Positions 10,601 to 23,100 of a DNA stretch of 64,000 nt are shown here, one piece after another. The notes under the pieces are model-generated. The model made no database searches, was not told where the DNA came from, and saw only the letters and a program-made list of their open reading frames with translations. Source of the stretch: Leptoclinus maculatus (taxonomy: Eukaryota; Chordata; Actinopteri; Perciformes; Stichaeidae); contig JAVDOI010000003.1 in assembly GCA_032191485.1 (NCBI GenBank), positions 12,090,986 to 12,154,985 of the forward strand, written 5' to 3'. The number at the start of each line of letters is the position of its first letter. The stretch's first letter is position 1. A program made the position numbers and the translations under genes.

Positions 10601-13121
10601 GTTCAGATCATTGCATTTCAATTAGGAATCATATATCTTTATATCTAGATAATATATCCATTCACAAGGTTGTAAAGCTGATCTGGTAAAGAGATTTTAC
10701 ATATATATATATATAATTTCTGACTGCGAGCATACTGCTGTTTTTATCTGAATGCATCACTAAGTTACTCATTTACAACAGAACTGAGTTTTCGTCTAAA
10801 GCTAAATAAACACACCTGGTGAACAAGTTGAGCAACTGTCTCTGCCGGTATTATTGTTGAAGGATCCAGGAGAGCAGGAGTGACATAGTGGACTTCCAGT
10901 AAAACTGTGCAGGAGTGTAAAGTAGTGTAAAATACACACGAAATTGGCCAGCAAAGTACACAGTAGAGTAGTTAACACAAAGTAAAATAATTTGTTGGCA
11001 CAATCTGTGTCCTTACTTTGTGTAGAAGCCCCGGTTGCAGGGCAGACACTGCTGCTGTCCTGCTAGTGGCTGATAGAAACCTGTGGTGCATGGCAGACAT
11101 GCTCCAGGAAATAGACACAGCCCAGGGTCAGAGCAGCAAGCACACAGCAAGGTGTCTGGGGAGGGACAGAGACACATTTCTTATCTTTTACTTTACTTTT
11201 TTCAGGGTTTTTTGCTGCAGTAAGACGTCTTAAAATTGGGGCTTCATGTCAGATAACATGGCTGCTGACTCACTGTTGTCGTACTGAGATCCCGGTGCAC
11301 AGGGCTCACAAGTCGAAGTGTTGAATTCAAAGCAGCCCGGGGTCGTGCTGCTGAGAATCACGGGAGTTACGGTCAGACTGGTCACATTCTCGATGAGAGT
11401 GGTGTTCATCACAGCAGGGGTAAGTGTGGTCTGGCTCAACACCATGCCTGGAAGAGAAGCACACTGGATGTTTGAAATCTTCTTCCTGTAGTGGGCTGAT
11501 ACAGGGCTGCAACGCAAACTCCACTATTTAATTTGTCTACAATTGTTAATGAATACAAATATTGATAATTGGGGTAGTACTGGTAGTCATTGTAGAGTTT
11601 AAGGGCCTAATCATGAACTGCAACGTCCCTGATTTGAATCCAGCTTTGGACCTTTGTTGCATGTTGTTCCCGATCTCTCTCGTCATTTTGTTTCATCCCT
11701 CTACTGTTAGCTGTCTGATAAAGGCATAAAATGCTCCAAAAAAATTGAAAAAGCTATGTAATAAATAAAATAAAAGGAAGGGAATTATTGATTTGACCTG
11801 CAGCTGACCAAAGATAATGCAAATCTCTCTGGTTTTTGGAGTATGTTGTCTAATCCTTTGCGTTTGATACAGTTTACAAACGTTTACACCACTCATACAA
11901 TCAAATGTGTTCTCAATAGTTATGGCTTTAAAAAAAAAGGAGGAGGGGGGGGGGGGGGGGGGGGGTTCACGCATTATAAGTAATAACTCTGATCTCTTCC
12001 CCTCTAATCTCTGCCTGCTTCACTGGTTCACACAGTCTCTATTTTTTGTTGTTTCTGCTCACTATTTCACATGTAAAAATACACATCACCAAAGTAAAAT
12101 GTTCTTCTTCTAGTGGTAAATAGGTGATCTAAGTACATTCACTGTAGATCTGTCTCCCTCCTTCTCAAACATGCGCTGAACATGGATCCAAACCAAGCAC
12201 GACCAAGATATGAAAAACAAAAAGTGTTGCAGGTGGTTCTCCTCATATAAAAGTCTTCTAACGATAGCTGTGTCATTGTGATATCTTAAATCACTCCACA
12301 AAATCTTAAGTATACCGTTCAACTTTATCTAACCTGAGAAAGTGAGGACAACAGGTATAAGCGCATCAGCGAAACAGAACCCATATTGTAGTAGTAATCA
12401 CATTAGCCATGTGCTTAAGTGCTGCCTTCAATACAAGCCATCCTCCTCATGAAATGCAATTATTGAGAAAGGGGGTCATGTGATATCACTGGCTTTCTGG
12501 GTTGGCAACATTTCTAACTCAAACTTTTAGACACATACTTCTGTTGAACTGGCAGAAAGAAATGCTGTAATGCTGAATGTTTGTCAGGATCAGATTCTTA
12601 TGTCAGCAAAATTATGAAGCCCCTATAGAGAGATTATACAATAATACAGTGAGATACCATAAGATCAGTATTATTTCCACCATTAAAACACAGTAAGCTA
12701 GTACATTCACTCCATTGCCATTTTTCACGAGAAGAAAGTTTGTTATGAGGTTTAGGTGCAAAAAAAAGTGCGATTTTAATTATAAATCTTTCCAAATAAT
12801 TAACTTATATTGTAGAAAGTATATTTGTCATACTTTTCACATTTAGTTTTTGTCATTACATGCCTTTTTATTCCATGTATAGTGCATTATACTTCATTTA
12901 ATCCACAACAAAATGCTATAATAAGTTTAACAATGAGTTAATCACATTTCATGTTTTAAGTGGCGAGATAACACTGTGGTATTTATTATATCTCAATAAT
13001 CTCTCCACAATGGACCTTTCCTGGTGTGTTGCAGTATGACAGCAGCTATTGTCGAAGAAGAGTATAACTTACCCATGAAACAAGCGGCGCATATTGCAGG
13101 CAGAACTCCCCGGCAGTCCAT
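7693..13121 (-). CDS. Unnamed cysteine-rich type I membrane protein (343 aa)
   Basis: I do not recognise this gene. Nine coding exons join in phase, transcript order: 13121-13073, 11447-11274, 11155-11017, 10904-10816, 10523-10460, 9279-9191, 9081-8969, 8859-8703, 7850-7693. The protein has a likely signal peptide (about 1-22), a Ser/Thr-rich stretch (about 23-55), then about 220 residues of closely spaced CxxC motifs such as CLPCTTGFYQ, CLPCNRGFYT, CSTCSPGFFS and CDVCPDNHYCP. These resemble TNF-receptor or ephrin-receptor-like (GCC2/GCC3) repeats. One membrane helix lies at about 279-302 and straddles the last intron, followed by a 41-residue tail ending PVYAGW. About six N-X-S/T sequons precede the helix. 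This predicts a secreted-pathway surface receptor or sorting protein. I see no death domain in the tail. The start is the ATG giving an in-frame signal peptide. Confidence 0.8.
10251..10303. repeat. TG microsatellite ending in a G run
   Basis: TG repeats with one interruption, then about 10 G, inside an intron of the minus-strand membrane-protein gene. Confidence 0.95.
11945..11965. repeat. Poly-G run
   Basis: About 21 consecutive G in the first intron of the membrane-protein gene. The length may be unreliable in the assembly. Confidence 0.9.
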
Positions 13122-14169
13122 CCTCCAAATATTATCGAGTACTACCACCAAACAATGTCAGGCTACAGCATCTCATCCCGGACAAGTGGCCGAGCTGCCT
13201 TTGTTTTTTTCACAGAGGACGACTGGTGACGCTCGCTCGCAGAGGGATCAGTCCTCGTATCAATGTCATATGACAAAATGCACATCATGTGATTTTGCTT
13301 TACAGGGAAAAACTGAGGAAAATGGGCCGGATTCAGACAGATGTCTTGTTGTTACACGGAACAGCCAGCAGGGGCGACACAGGGGCGACACTCTTGTGTG
13401 GTTAAAATCACATGTATTGTACAGTGTATTATATGCCAATGATTCAAATCTGTTAGTAAACCTTTACATAGAGAATTATTCCTAATTATTCTAAACAAGT
13501 AGGTAGATAGATTTTATTATTATGAAAAAATATTTTCCCCTACATTTCTATAGTCCCTATGTAAGTAAAATTATTTTTTTTATATACAAATACATGTATT
13601 AATGCGTGTATATTTAGATACAAATAATATTGCATTGTAAAAAATACAACTTAAAAAGGTTTGCTGTCATATGTGCTATTATATACTTGCTATAGTTCTG
13701 CTTGTCAATGGGGATGACATTTGTGCATAGTCTTGATGATGAGTAATCATGAGTGATATTTTGTACAGTAACTTGTTACCATAATATACACCAACATTGT
13801 TTTTGGGAAGGGAAATGTTCTTCATACGTCATAAGTTGAAGGTCCACTTCCCTTTTCATGCCACAGGTGGGTGGAACGAGACATTTGTGACATGTATCGG
13901 ACATAAAAAAAAAAAACTTAACACTTACATATTACAAGTCAAGATAAACAATACAGTATAATCTCTCACAGGAAATCCACAAGACATTATAATAATAATT
14001 GTGGAAATAAATCATGTTTCACTCAAACAGTTGTATAGCAATTAATGTGTCAAAGGAAGTGACAAAAGATGAAAAGCTTCTCGTTCTCATTTCTTGCAAC
14101 AAATAAAACTAATGATCCTTCTGATCTAAAATGAAACAGTCACAGACTTGTGGAGCATGTTGTGCATAT
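13122..14169. other. Spacer between the membrane-protein start and CFAP99 stop
   Basis: AT-rich. The left end should hold the promoter and 5' UTR of the minus-strand membrane-protein gene and the right end the CFAP99 3' UTR. No extra gene was found. The plus-strand open frame 13024-13485 is antisense to exon 1 and promoter sequence. Confidence 0.55.
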
Positions 14170-17100
14170 TTATGTCTTGAATGTTTTTGTCTGAGGAACA
14201 ACATCAGGAGCGTCCTTCTGGAGGTGACGCTCTAAGCTCAGCTCCAATTCCTCCCAGCTTTTCTCTGGCAGGCTTTTCTGGCAATAAAAGAAAGAGAGAG
14301 ACAATTTTTTCTTTACTGCTCCAAGCAAGAAACATGCCAACACTAACAAAACCAGACAATGCTTACAACTTGCTAACTGAGAGAAGTCAGTTCCTCTTTG
14401 TTTTGGATTTCATACTCACTTTGGTGTGTGTCCCTGTCTGTGCTGCTGCCTGTTCAGAGGTTTGGGGCTTCTTGCTTTTAGTTTGCTTCAGTCTTTGGCG
14501 CTCTAGTTTTTTCTCTTCAAGCTTCTTCTGCAGAGCCAAAACTGTCTCATCCTGAATCATCGCCGGCCTGGCTTTCCTCTCCTCTTTCCTGCAACATGCC
14601 AAAACGATCATGAATATGTATCTGTTTCAGCCCCATGCTTTTCCACCTGACCATAATTAAGTCAGAGCCAAACATTTTCCTGACCTGATGGCAGCAGCCT
14701 GTGCCAGCGCTCTTGTGTGGAGGTTGATTGTGTCCAGCTTATCCAGCAGCAGCTGCTTCTTGTTCAGCTTCTCCTCCAGGATGTGCTCCCGTTTCTTTTG
14801 CTGCTCTGCTTGCTGCGCCTCCCTCAGGAGGGCCAGACGCTCCTTCGTCTCCACCAGGGACATCTCTCCCATCAGCCCACGGCCTGCAGACTGACATGGG
14901 ACAGCAGATTCACCGTGACTCAAGAAGTAAGGGAACATTTTTCTCAAATGTTAGATGGCCTCCGTGCTTTCCTTCACTCACCTCTGTGTTGTCAAAATCC
15001 CTGACTCTAAAATGAGGAAGAGATTCGATGGCGTGGATTTCACGGATCACTTCAAATTTTCTGCAGAGCTCTGCTTGTGCTTCCTCCAGTGCTTGATGAA
15101 GTAGCTCTCGTCTTTGCTCTGCGACTTCTTTCACTGTGGAATTGAGATTGGTGAGAATGAAAAGGAAAAAGTGATGTACCACTGTATCACATGTGATATC
15201 AAAGAGGCGGAGGGCCTACCTATACTCCGCTTGAATTTCTGTAACTTCTCTTTAGCTGTCTTTGAGTTCTTGTGTCCTTCTGCCACTTGTTGCACCAAGT
15301 CTCTCATTTCTTTTTCCTCCTGCAGCCTTTTCTCAGCATATCTCCGCATCAGCTGAGCTGTCTAAAAGAAAACAATACAACCATAAAAAAACACTTTAAT
15401 CATGCATTCATGTAAATCCCTTAGGGTATTTTTAGTGAACAGGCACACTTTTGTCTCGTCACACACTTTAAAGTACAGTGTAATCTCCTGTGCTGGTTCT
15501 TATTAGTTGTCGAGGGACCTTCACCCACCTCTTCCTTCTTCAGCTGAGCAGTCTTCTGGTTGCGTTCCATTAGGCGTGTACGGGCCATAGCTGCTTCCTC
15601 ATAACTGATGCGTTCCTCCAGACGCCTGCGCTCAATCATGGCCAGCTCCTCCTGAAGGTCCTTCTCACGCATCTCCTTCTGCCCCTGGAGGAAAGACGAG
15701 GGCTCACGTGCCCCCTCCACCAGGCGCTTCATTCTGTGTCACGAATACAAGCGCAAAAAATGACTTAATTTATTTGAGAAGATCAAAGATCCTCTTGGCA
15801 GGACAGACCTGAGAACATATCACAAATGTACTACATCACGAGACAATTCAGCCACACAGACATCATACACAGACAAGTATTATCAAAACTCTCAGTCGGC
15901 AAAGTATAATTTTAATGTTGCTCAGATTCAAATTGTTTTGGCACTTCATTCTAGTACTGTCTTGTGCAGGATACTGATTATGTGCAAGTGAATAATCCCA
16001 CTAAAATATATCAAGCATTGGCAAGTAATTATTGTACCTTTGCAGCTCCTCCTCCACCTGACGGTCATAAAGCGCCCTCTGCCTCAAGATGGCTGCGCTG
16101 TTGAGCTTGGTGGGCTAGAACAATAAGCACATCAGTGAATATTACGCCTACATTAGTTGATATTCATCACCATCATACTGATCCACTGAAGCAGGTGAAA
16201 TAATAAGATCTCACCTTACTACAGGAGGGCACTCCAGAGGAATGAAATGAATTGAACTTGAGTTTTGAATCCAAGTCCTTCTTAATCTGAGACATTACTC
16301 TCTGCAAGACAAATGAGGGTTCTTTAGAAGTGTGAACTGACTTTGAAATGTCTGCTAACTCACTCAATAGTGAATGTTTCTCCTTCCATCTCTATATAAG
16401 TAAGCTCGGTCATGAATCAATAATGTTGCCTTGGAAATACATGTGAAACACAGACGATAGCCCCTTACCTTGGTGTGTTCAGACTTATGTGGATTTGCAC
16501 ATCTCAACTGTTTCATATTTGCCTCATAGAGCAGTTCCTTTAATGAAAAACAAGAAGAATATCATTACAGAGGCATGTAAAGAATACGTGTTCATGATGA
16601 CACTATGATAGTACTCGTATATGCCACATTGACAGAATTTAAGTAAAACAAATGACAATGTGCTGTAATGCAATTTGTGTCTGTTTTGTTTAATTGTTGC
16701 ACATGTCAGTTGTCTTTCTGTCAAACTTGTTTTCTTTTGTATTACGTTTATATGACGGACCATATTTCTGCCTTTCAGATGTCATCAGCCTCGTACTGAT
16801 GATAATGTTAAAAGCAGATATTTTACCACAGTCTGTTGATGGTTCTTTTGTTTGATCTCCTTCATCACCTGCATCTCTTTTGGAGCCTTGTATGTGCTTT
16901 TTGGCACCTGTGAAACAAAAGCCTTTTGAGTCCATCGCAGCCTCAACACACATATATACAGCTTAATGTCTTGTTTTTAGTCTATGTAAGACAGCACACA
17001 CAAAAAATAACAGTGTGTGGCAATGTTTGAAGAAAATATTGTATATATCTGTAGATGAGACTTACTGGTTTAGATTTTTCCTGCTGTGGAATGAGCTCAG

Positions 17101-18027
17101 GCACATGCAGAGGTGGAGGTTTAGGTTTGGTGAGAGAGAACTCCTGGGGCTCAGTGGTTTTGATTGGGGATTTCTTGACCTGATTCCCGTGAGATATTTT
17201 GACAACAAGCTGGTCCAAGAGAATATCCACCTCAGGGCGCCATCTAATGGACAACAACATGCACTCAGTCTTTGCCTTTGTAAAAACATTGGTTCTTTTT
17301 TTTTTTTACCTTAGCAAAGGATAAATCCAGCGTTCCTCCACATAGGCAGCATCATAGATACTATTCCACTCCTCTTGTATCCACGTGGTGAGATTTGTGA
17401 AGAAGAAAGTCAGGAACTACAGCCAAACACAATACACACTTACACGAGGCCACAGCAATGATTGCTGCTTATTTCCAATGCAACTACACACTGCTGTTTG
17501 ATAGTTTCTTACTGTGTGCATCTTCTGGACGTCCAGAGATTTGATAATGTCGCTAAAACGCTGAAGTCCAAGGTCATCAAGAGAAAAGGTGGCGAGGTAA
17601 CAAATAACTGAAGAACAGCATATTAAATCTATATCAATGCATGTCAGTGGCAAACTTGGATTATAATTTAGAAAGTTTAGTTCATTGACTTACTGACAAA
17701 CTGGCTGCGGTCACCTCTGGATAAGCATCTCCCGTTCTGGCCATAGAAGACATTGACAACCACGTCCAGTAACTGTTCGTGCTCAATGCATCCGGAAACG
17801 ACATCAAGTATGAACTTCTTCTGCAGAGCATCCATGATCTGTGACACACACAGCCTGATAAATGAGACGTTCAGGTGTCAGCACAAGCAGCACTGATCTG
17901 ACTCTATACCTACCTGCAGATCCTTTGAAGCATCTTCCATGAAGTCATCCAAACACTGCCTGCCAGCGCTGAACTTATCGAGTAGCACAATGGCCTCTTT
18001 GGCAAGTGATCCATAGCCCGATGCCAT
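14170..18027 (-). CDS. cfap99: CFAP99, cilia and flagella associated protein 99
   Basis: A protein of motile cilia and flagella; its molecular role is poorly defined. Fifteen coding exons in transcript order: 18027-17914, 17838-17694, 17607-17513, 17416-17310, 17243-17066, 16907-16827, 16537-16469, 16301-16215, 16114-16038, 15733-15529, 15361-15220, 15133-14982, 14890-14685, 14588-14420, 14277-14170. All phases close, giving 644 aa. The N-terminal third looks globular and helical (starts MASGYGSLAKEAIVLLDKF). Then comes a Pro/Lys linker (FSLTKPKPPPLHVPE, VPKSTYKAPKEM) and a long charged coiled-coil-like region from about residue 290 with IREIHAIESLPHFR and a C-terminal SWEELELSLERHL. This layout and the position beside ZFYVE28, as in human 4p16.3, support the call. 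An X-box sits about 210 bases upstream of the start. Confidence 0.9.
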
Positions 18028-18221
18028 TTCGTATCGATCTGCAGAAAGCTAGTGGAGATTGATAACTGTGGTGAAAGGTCTTTGCTTGCAGAAAAGCCTG
18101 AAGAAATACAGCAGGCCAACAGAATGTGTAAAAAGTAACATTTGACTTCTAACGGTACCTGAGTCACAACTGAATGCGTGCTGTTTTAAAGAAAGTGCAA
18201 CGCTTGTTTTCAGCGCAAACC

Positions 18222-18250
18222 GTTGCCATGTTTAGTCGTTGCTTAGCAAC
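18222..18250. promoter_or_regulatory. RFX X-box, with a second half site, upstream of CFAP99
   Basis: GTTGCTTAGCAAC at 18238-18250 is a perfect inverted repeat fitting the RFX consensus GTNRCY-N-RGYAAC. GTTGCCATG, a strong half site, lies 7 bases to its left at 18222-18230. RFX2/RFX3 drive motile-cilia genes through X-boxes within a few hundred bases of the start. This one is 211 bases upstream of the CFAP99 ATG. Confidence 0.75.
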
Positions 18251-18442
18251 ACACTATCGTAAACAGAAATGTATCCTTGTTAAATGAGGAGAGCCTTACA
18301 AAAAGATGTGTTTTAATATGTGTTTTTACCATTAGGCCGTTTTTTGTTCAACATGTAATAAAACCTTCAAGGCTTTAATCCAACGTGTGCAGATTAACAG
18401 TGTGACAGTCTGATCCTTTGTTGGCTGCCATAACAATAATTA

Positions 18443-18463
18443 TGACGTAGCATAGTGTGACGT
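18443..18463. promoter_or_regulatory. Two CRE-like TGACGT motifs beside a CpG patch
   Basis: TGACGT occurs at 18443-18448 and 18458-18463, followed by GC-rich sequence with several CpGs (CGAGCCGCGCGC). This suggests a promoter edge for CFAP99 or an upstream start for ZFYVE28. Function is inferred only. Confidence 0.35.
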
Positions 18464-20148
18464 CTGGGCGAGCCGCGCGCTGCCTTCACGGACTGTTGGG
18501 AGTGTTGCGAATGAGCACATCGACGTGAGGAATTCGTCAAGGAAAGAGGGAATGCATGCTGGTAATTATAACCAGATTACTGTGTATTTGTTACAAGTAA
18601 CTGTTGTAGGGAAAAGTGAGTAGCTTCACATCAGAGTTTGAGGGGTTAGTGTGGGGGAAGCTGATTACTGAACAAATCACATGCAAACTGGGGGTTTTAG
18701 TCTCACAAGGCGTCATCAGATTTCCTGCCGTAATCTGATTAACATAAACTCATTTGTTGTGGCCATGTAAACAGAATCAATAGATTGTCATTCTATGGTC
18801 ACAAATGTACATTTCAAATGTATACTTTCAACAGACTAAATATGTTTAGTCCTATCTGTCTTAACGGTTAATGTTCAATCAAAGATTGAGCTGTGAGAAT
18901 GAACAATCAAGCTCAAGTCTTAAGACATGACGGATGAGAATTATTGGTTTACTTTTTCATTGCAACTGAGCAAATTTAGCTGTGAACTCTCTGTGGATGA
19001 AGACTGTGTGATACAATTGAACATTCAAGAACCAGTGAGTGGACCTTGAGCTGAGATTGTTTTCCCACCTCCTGTTGCCCTGGTCAAGAATGAGTTGCCC
19101 AACACAATTTACATTTCTGTTGCAAAGTAACCTTGAGTGAATTTAAATCCCCCTCTGCTCAAAAAACCTGATTGTCACATTACTTGCAGGCCTTCGCCGT
19201 GCAGAATGATGTAGTTCTGGGCAGAGTTTGACACAAGACTGTTTTCTCCTTCATCTGCTGAAGAGGAAAGGTTTCTTTGTGCTGACCTCAAATCTGAATT
19301 TAAAACGTGTTCAGAAAAGCATGATTTCATGAGTCACAACTATTTTGGAAACCAATCATGGTCCAATTTACAACTCACACAAGTTTGACATGGTAACCTG
19401 AAACATCCACCACACAAATACACAGAATAGACTTTTCAGTGACGTAGAAGATATTTTTCTTTCCAGGAGTCAACATTTTGGAAATTGAAAGAGAAGGAGT
19501 AGGCCTATATGTAATGTTAGGATTTAGGATTTGTTTAACTGGGCAATTCAGCATTTTTGTGGAAAACCCATAACAGACACACACATTATTGAAAGTCTAG
19601 TATTTATTTTAGAAATAAACATGGCTGGAGGATGTTTAACAAACACAAATAACCAGTCACACCGTATAGGCCTAATGCTTACATGGTCTAATTTTGTAGG
19701 TTTTGTATCATATTTCCGACCAAAAGCGGCAGCAAAAGCTCGGTATTTGGAAGCAGCACGTGAAGGCATCGCTTCCTGTGAAAGTGGGAGGTGGATGTTG
19801 TCAACGTGACTGTCATCAAGCAGCGTTAGAGGGGCAGAGAGCAGAGTCGGAGCTCCGCTCGTCTGGATCGGTGGGACGTGGAAAGTGGGGAGACAGGCAG
19901 CCAACCTCGGGGTTCAGCGAAGATGGAAATAAGTCGTTGTTGTCGAATATCTACTCTGTGCGCGTTCAGAGCCGTTGTGTAACGTTCAGGGCAACTTACC
20001 ACACATTGTGTTTGGCACATTTTGGCGTGTTTTGGAGCCCACCAAGCGCTACGAGCTAGCTTTAGCAGCCCACCGCTGAGACTGTCATACACACAGGTAC
20101 AGGAGAGGAGAGGGGGGCTCGGTGACAAAGGAAGGTGGCGAGGTAACG

Positions 20149-23100
20149 ATGAACCGCTTTCGGAAGTGGCTGTATAAGCCCAAGGTAAGTTATCTGTGTC
20201 AGCTCTGCAGCCGGTCATTTCTTATGCATAGCTTTGAGGATAGCTAGCAGACCAGCCGACCAGTGAGGCTTTCTCATCTGCTAACGTTAGCCTGTGTTCC
20301 TAATGTCACACTGTGTTAACCGGCAGCTGTCCCTTTGTTGTTGTTGTTGTTGTTGATGATGATGCTTTTGTTTTCAAGCGACGAACAATGTTACAGCCTG
20401 ACAATGCAAACTGATTTAAACTGACTGACTTGCTGCTGCCTGCAGCTGGCATTGTCATTGGTGTGAGGTGTTGTATTTTAGTGATTTTCTTTGTAAAACC
20501 ATAATATTAATGATATCATAGCAGCAACATCGGCAACAATAATGATACAGTGTTAATAATAATGTCATCATTTTACAAAATAAGAAGTTAATCAAATGTG
20601 AAATATCTTAAGTAAATACTCATTAAATATAATAAGAATTAAAAGTAAATACATTTTATGGCTGCAAGTAATTATTATGTTCATTATTAATTTGTCTGAA
20701 GGTTAATTTGTCAATTAACTGATTGATTGTATGGTGTATAACATGTTAGACAATAGTAATTGCTTGTATTGTCTGACATATATCCCAGATATATCTTAAT
20801 TTACTTTCACACAATACAAAGAAAATCTGAAGAATCTCACAACTGAGAGGCTGGAACTTGGTAAAATGTTTTTCATTCAAGCTTGAAAAATGACTAAAAT
20901 TATTAATTGATTATCAAAATAAAATCAAATGTTTATTTAAATGTCTTAATTGTTTCAGCTATGTTGCATTTCAATGGGTTTGTTGATTGTAGACACCATC
21001 CCAAACTGGATAAATTGTTGTTAAAAGCTAAACATGCTCAGGCCCAGGACACATCATTTATAGGCATAATCATCTCTTTTGGGCTGGTCTAATGGATGAG
21101 CTTCTTTGAATCAAGCTCAACGTGTGAAAACATGCCAGAGACAGCAGAAAAAGTATTGAAGGCTTGACCGCCTTGTTAAATGAACAGTTTAAATATATGC
21201 CAACTGCAGCACTTTTTTTAGTTAGAGTGAATGCAAATATTTCTCCAGGGAGGGAACTCTTGTTAACTTTTAGGTTTTAGGAGGAGAAATTATAAAGCAC
21301 CCTACTTAATGCGATAACTTGCATGCACGCTAAACTGCATAAATCTGAAGAAAGTAATCATTGATCAGTTTTTTTTTGTGCTGTATCATCAAACATTGAG
21401 CGTCAGAGTTGAGTAACAACAGACAGTCACAGATTTTGTTTCAAAATTGGATTGAGAAACACTTCTAGAGAATTGTGAGCTCTGGATGTTAGGGTTTAAC
21501 ATGGGTTTAGATTCTGTATCATCTGGACCAAATTCTGTATCACCTGGACCAAATGACTCATATTCTCTTATTGGAAAGTTTTTTGCTGGGAAGTCTGAGC
21601 AAATATTCCAGTGAAGCACTTTGTGAAGTGATGCACACCACTTGTACTTGTACTGCAGTATTCTAATGCCGCCTCTTCTGGAGGATGGGGACATACGGTT
21701 GTTATTATCAACTGCAGAGCATTTATATAAAGAACATTATAGATACAAAAAAAATAGATTTCCTTAAACTTTTTGTACTCATCTTTACTTTTGAGGACGA
21801 GGTTTTCTTCTCTAGTTCACATATCCCAGTCCAGAGCAAGTCATCAGGCCTGAATAACAGTAGTGTGTTTAGTGCTTGGCATTCTTTCAGTATATTGGCA
21901 TAAGAACTGCACATGAACCGTTGATCTTGCATCATAACGGCCATTTCTATTGATAGAAATGGAGGAAAATACACTGCAGACAGCCTCTTAAACAAGTTGG
22001 TGACTGTCATGCATCGTTGTGTTTCTTGGCATAGAATATCAGATGTTTGTCAGGTTTGTCAACAATGGCAGTACAAATTGATAAGTCGGTCTCTCTGTTA
22101 ATAGAAGACAACTGCGTTGCCATGTCAAACAACAACAGTAATTATGAGTTTTTGCGACGGTGGTGTCAGACGGGGTTACAATAAAATGCCCGTGATTATA
22201 GATTGTCCGCCTGCTCTTTACCACATACACGCACCTGCGTCACTCTTCTTTTCTCTGTTTAACCATTTTGCTGTCGCAGCATTTTGGCGGCCCATTGTTA
22301 GGGTTAGGCCTAAGTGTTGGGGTTCACCAGAGTATTGTCACGTTCATCAATGACGAGTGACTCTGAAGTGCTGAGCTATTGCATCAGGGCCCTTTTCTGC
22401 CAAATCACAGCCATGGTAGGAATTAACAGAATCACACATAAGTCTGTGGGTTTAAATGATCAGTTCTGCCTCAAAGGAGTGAGGAGAAAAGAGATACAAG
22501 CCTCTGTGAGGAAAGGAGGGTTCTGATCACAGCAACCAAGCTAGCAAGTAGTAAATATTTCAGTGGTAGTTAAAATAAATCATAATCTGGCATTGATAGT
22601 TGAACAGTGCATAGCATTGTCATTTTGCATCTACGGTAAGCCGTTTATTATTGAGCTAATGTTCTCCTGGAGAACAGGAAAGTGTTGAATCAGCATGTTC
22701 CCTTGACTGAAGCGGCGCAATTGATATTTCCAGAACTGCTCTTTACTTCCCCAGATAAGTCCCCCCTTGAGGAGGACCTTCTTTTGCCCCTTTTACACAA
22801 GCCCTCCCCGGTGCGTCAGAGAGTAGTGTGCAAGCTGCCGGACATAATGTACCTGTCTATTGACTCTGTCGTCAAAGTGCCAACTTCTGGGAAAATGATA
22901 GCGTAGGAATGGTCTGCACTGCTCATATGTAAGGCTGTGGGGGGGAGAGCTGTAATAGTTAACTCACCCAAAAAAAAGGATATTTTTCACAATCCTTCTC
23001 AGCCTTAAACTGGTTTATCTGTTTTTTGTGTGAACACCTAACCTTTATCTCCCAAACTATCAACAAAGGAGATTTTACTCATCGCTGTAGGTATTTTGTG

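Larger units (their letters stand above)
18028..20148. other. Head-to-head spacer between CFAP99 and ZFYVE28
   Basis: Holds the CFAP99 5' UTR and promoter (X-box), a small CpG-rich patch around 18456-18540 with two TGACGT motifs, about 1.1 kb of ordinary unique sequence, and the ZFYVE28 5' UTR, probably from about 19.7 kb. No coding exon is supported. Confidence 0.6.

Noticed and set aside
13024..13485. Plus-strand 153-codon frame
   Set aside because: Antisense to the first exon and promoter of the membrane-protein gene; no splice context and no family features.
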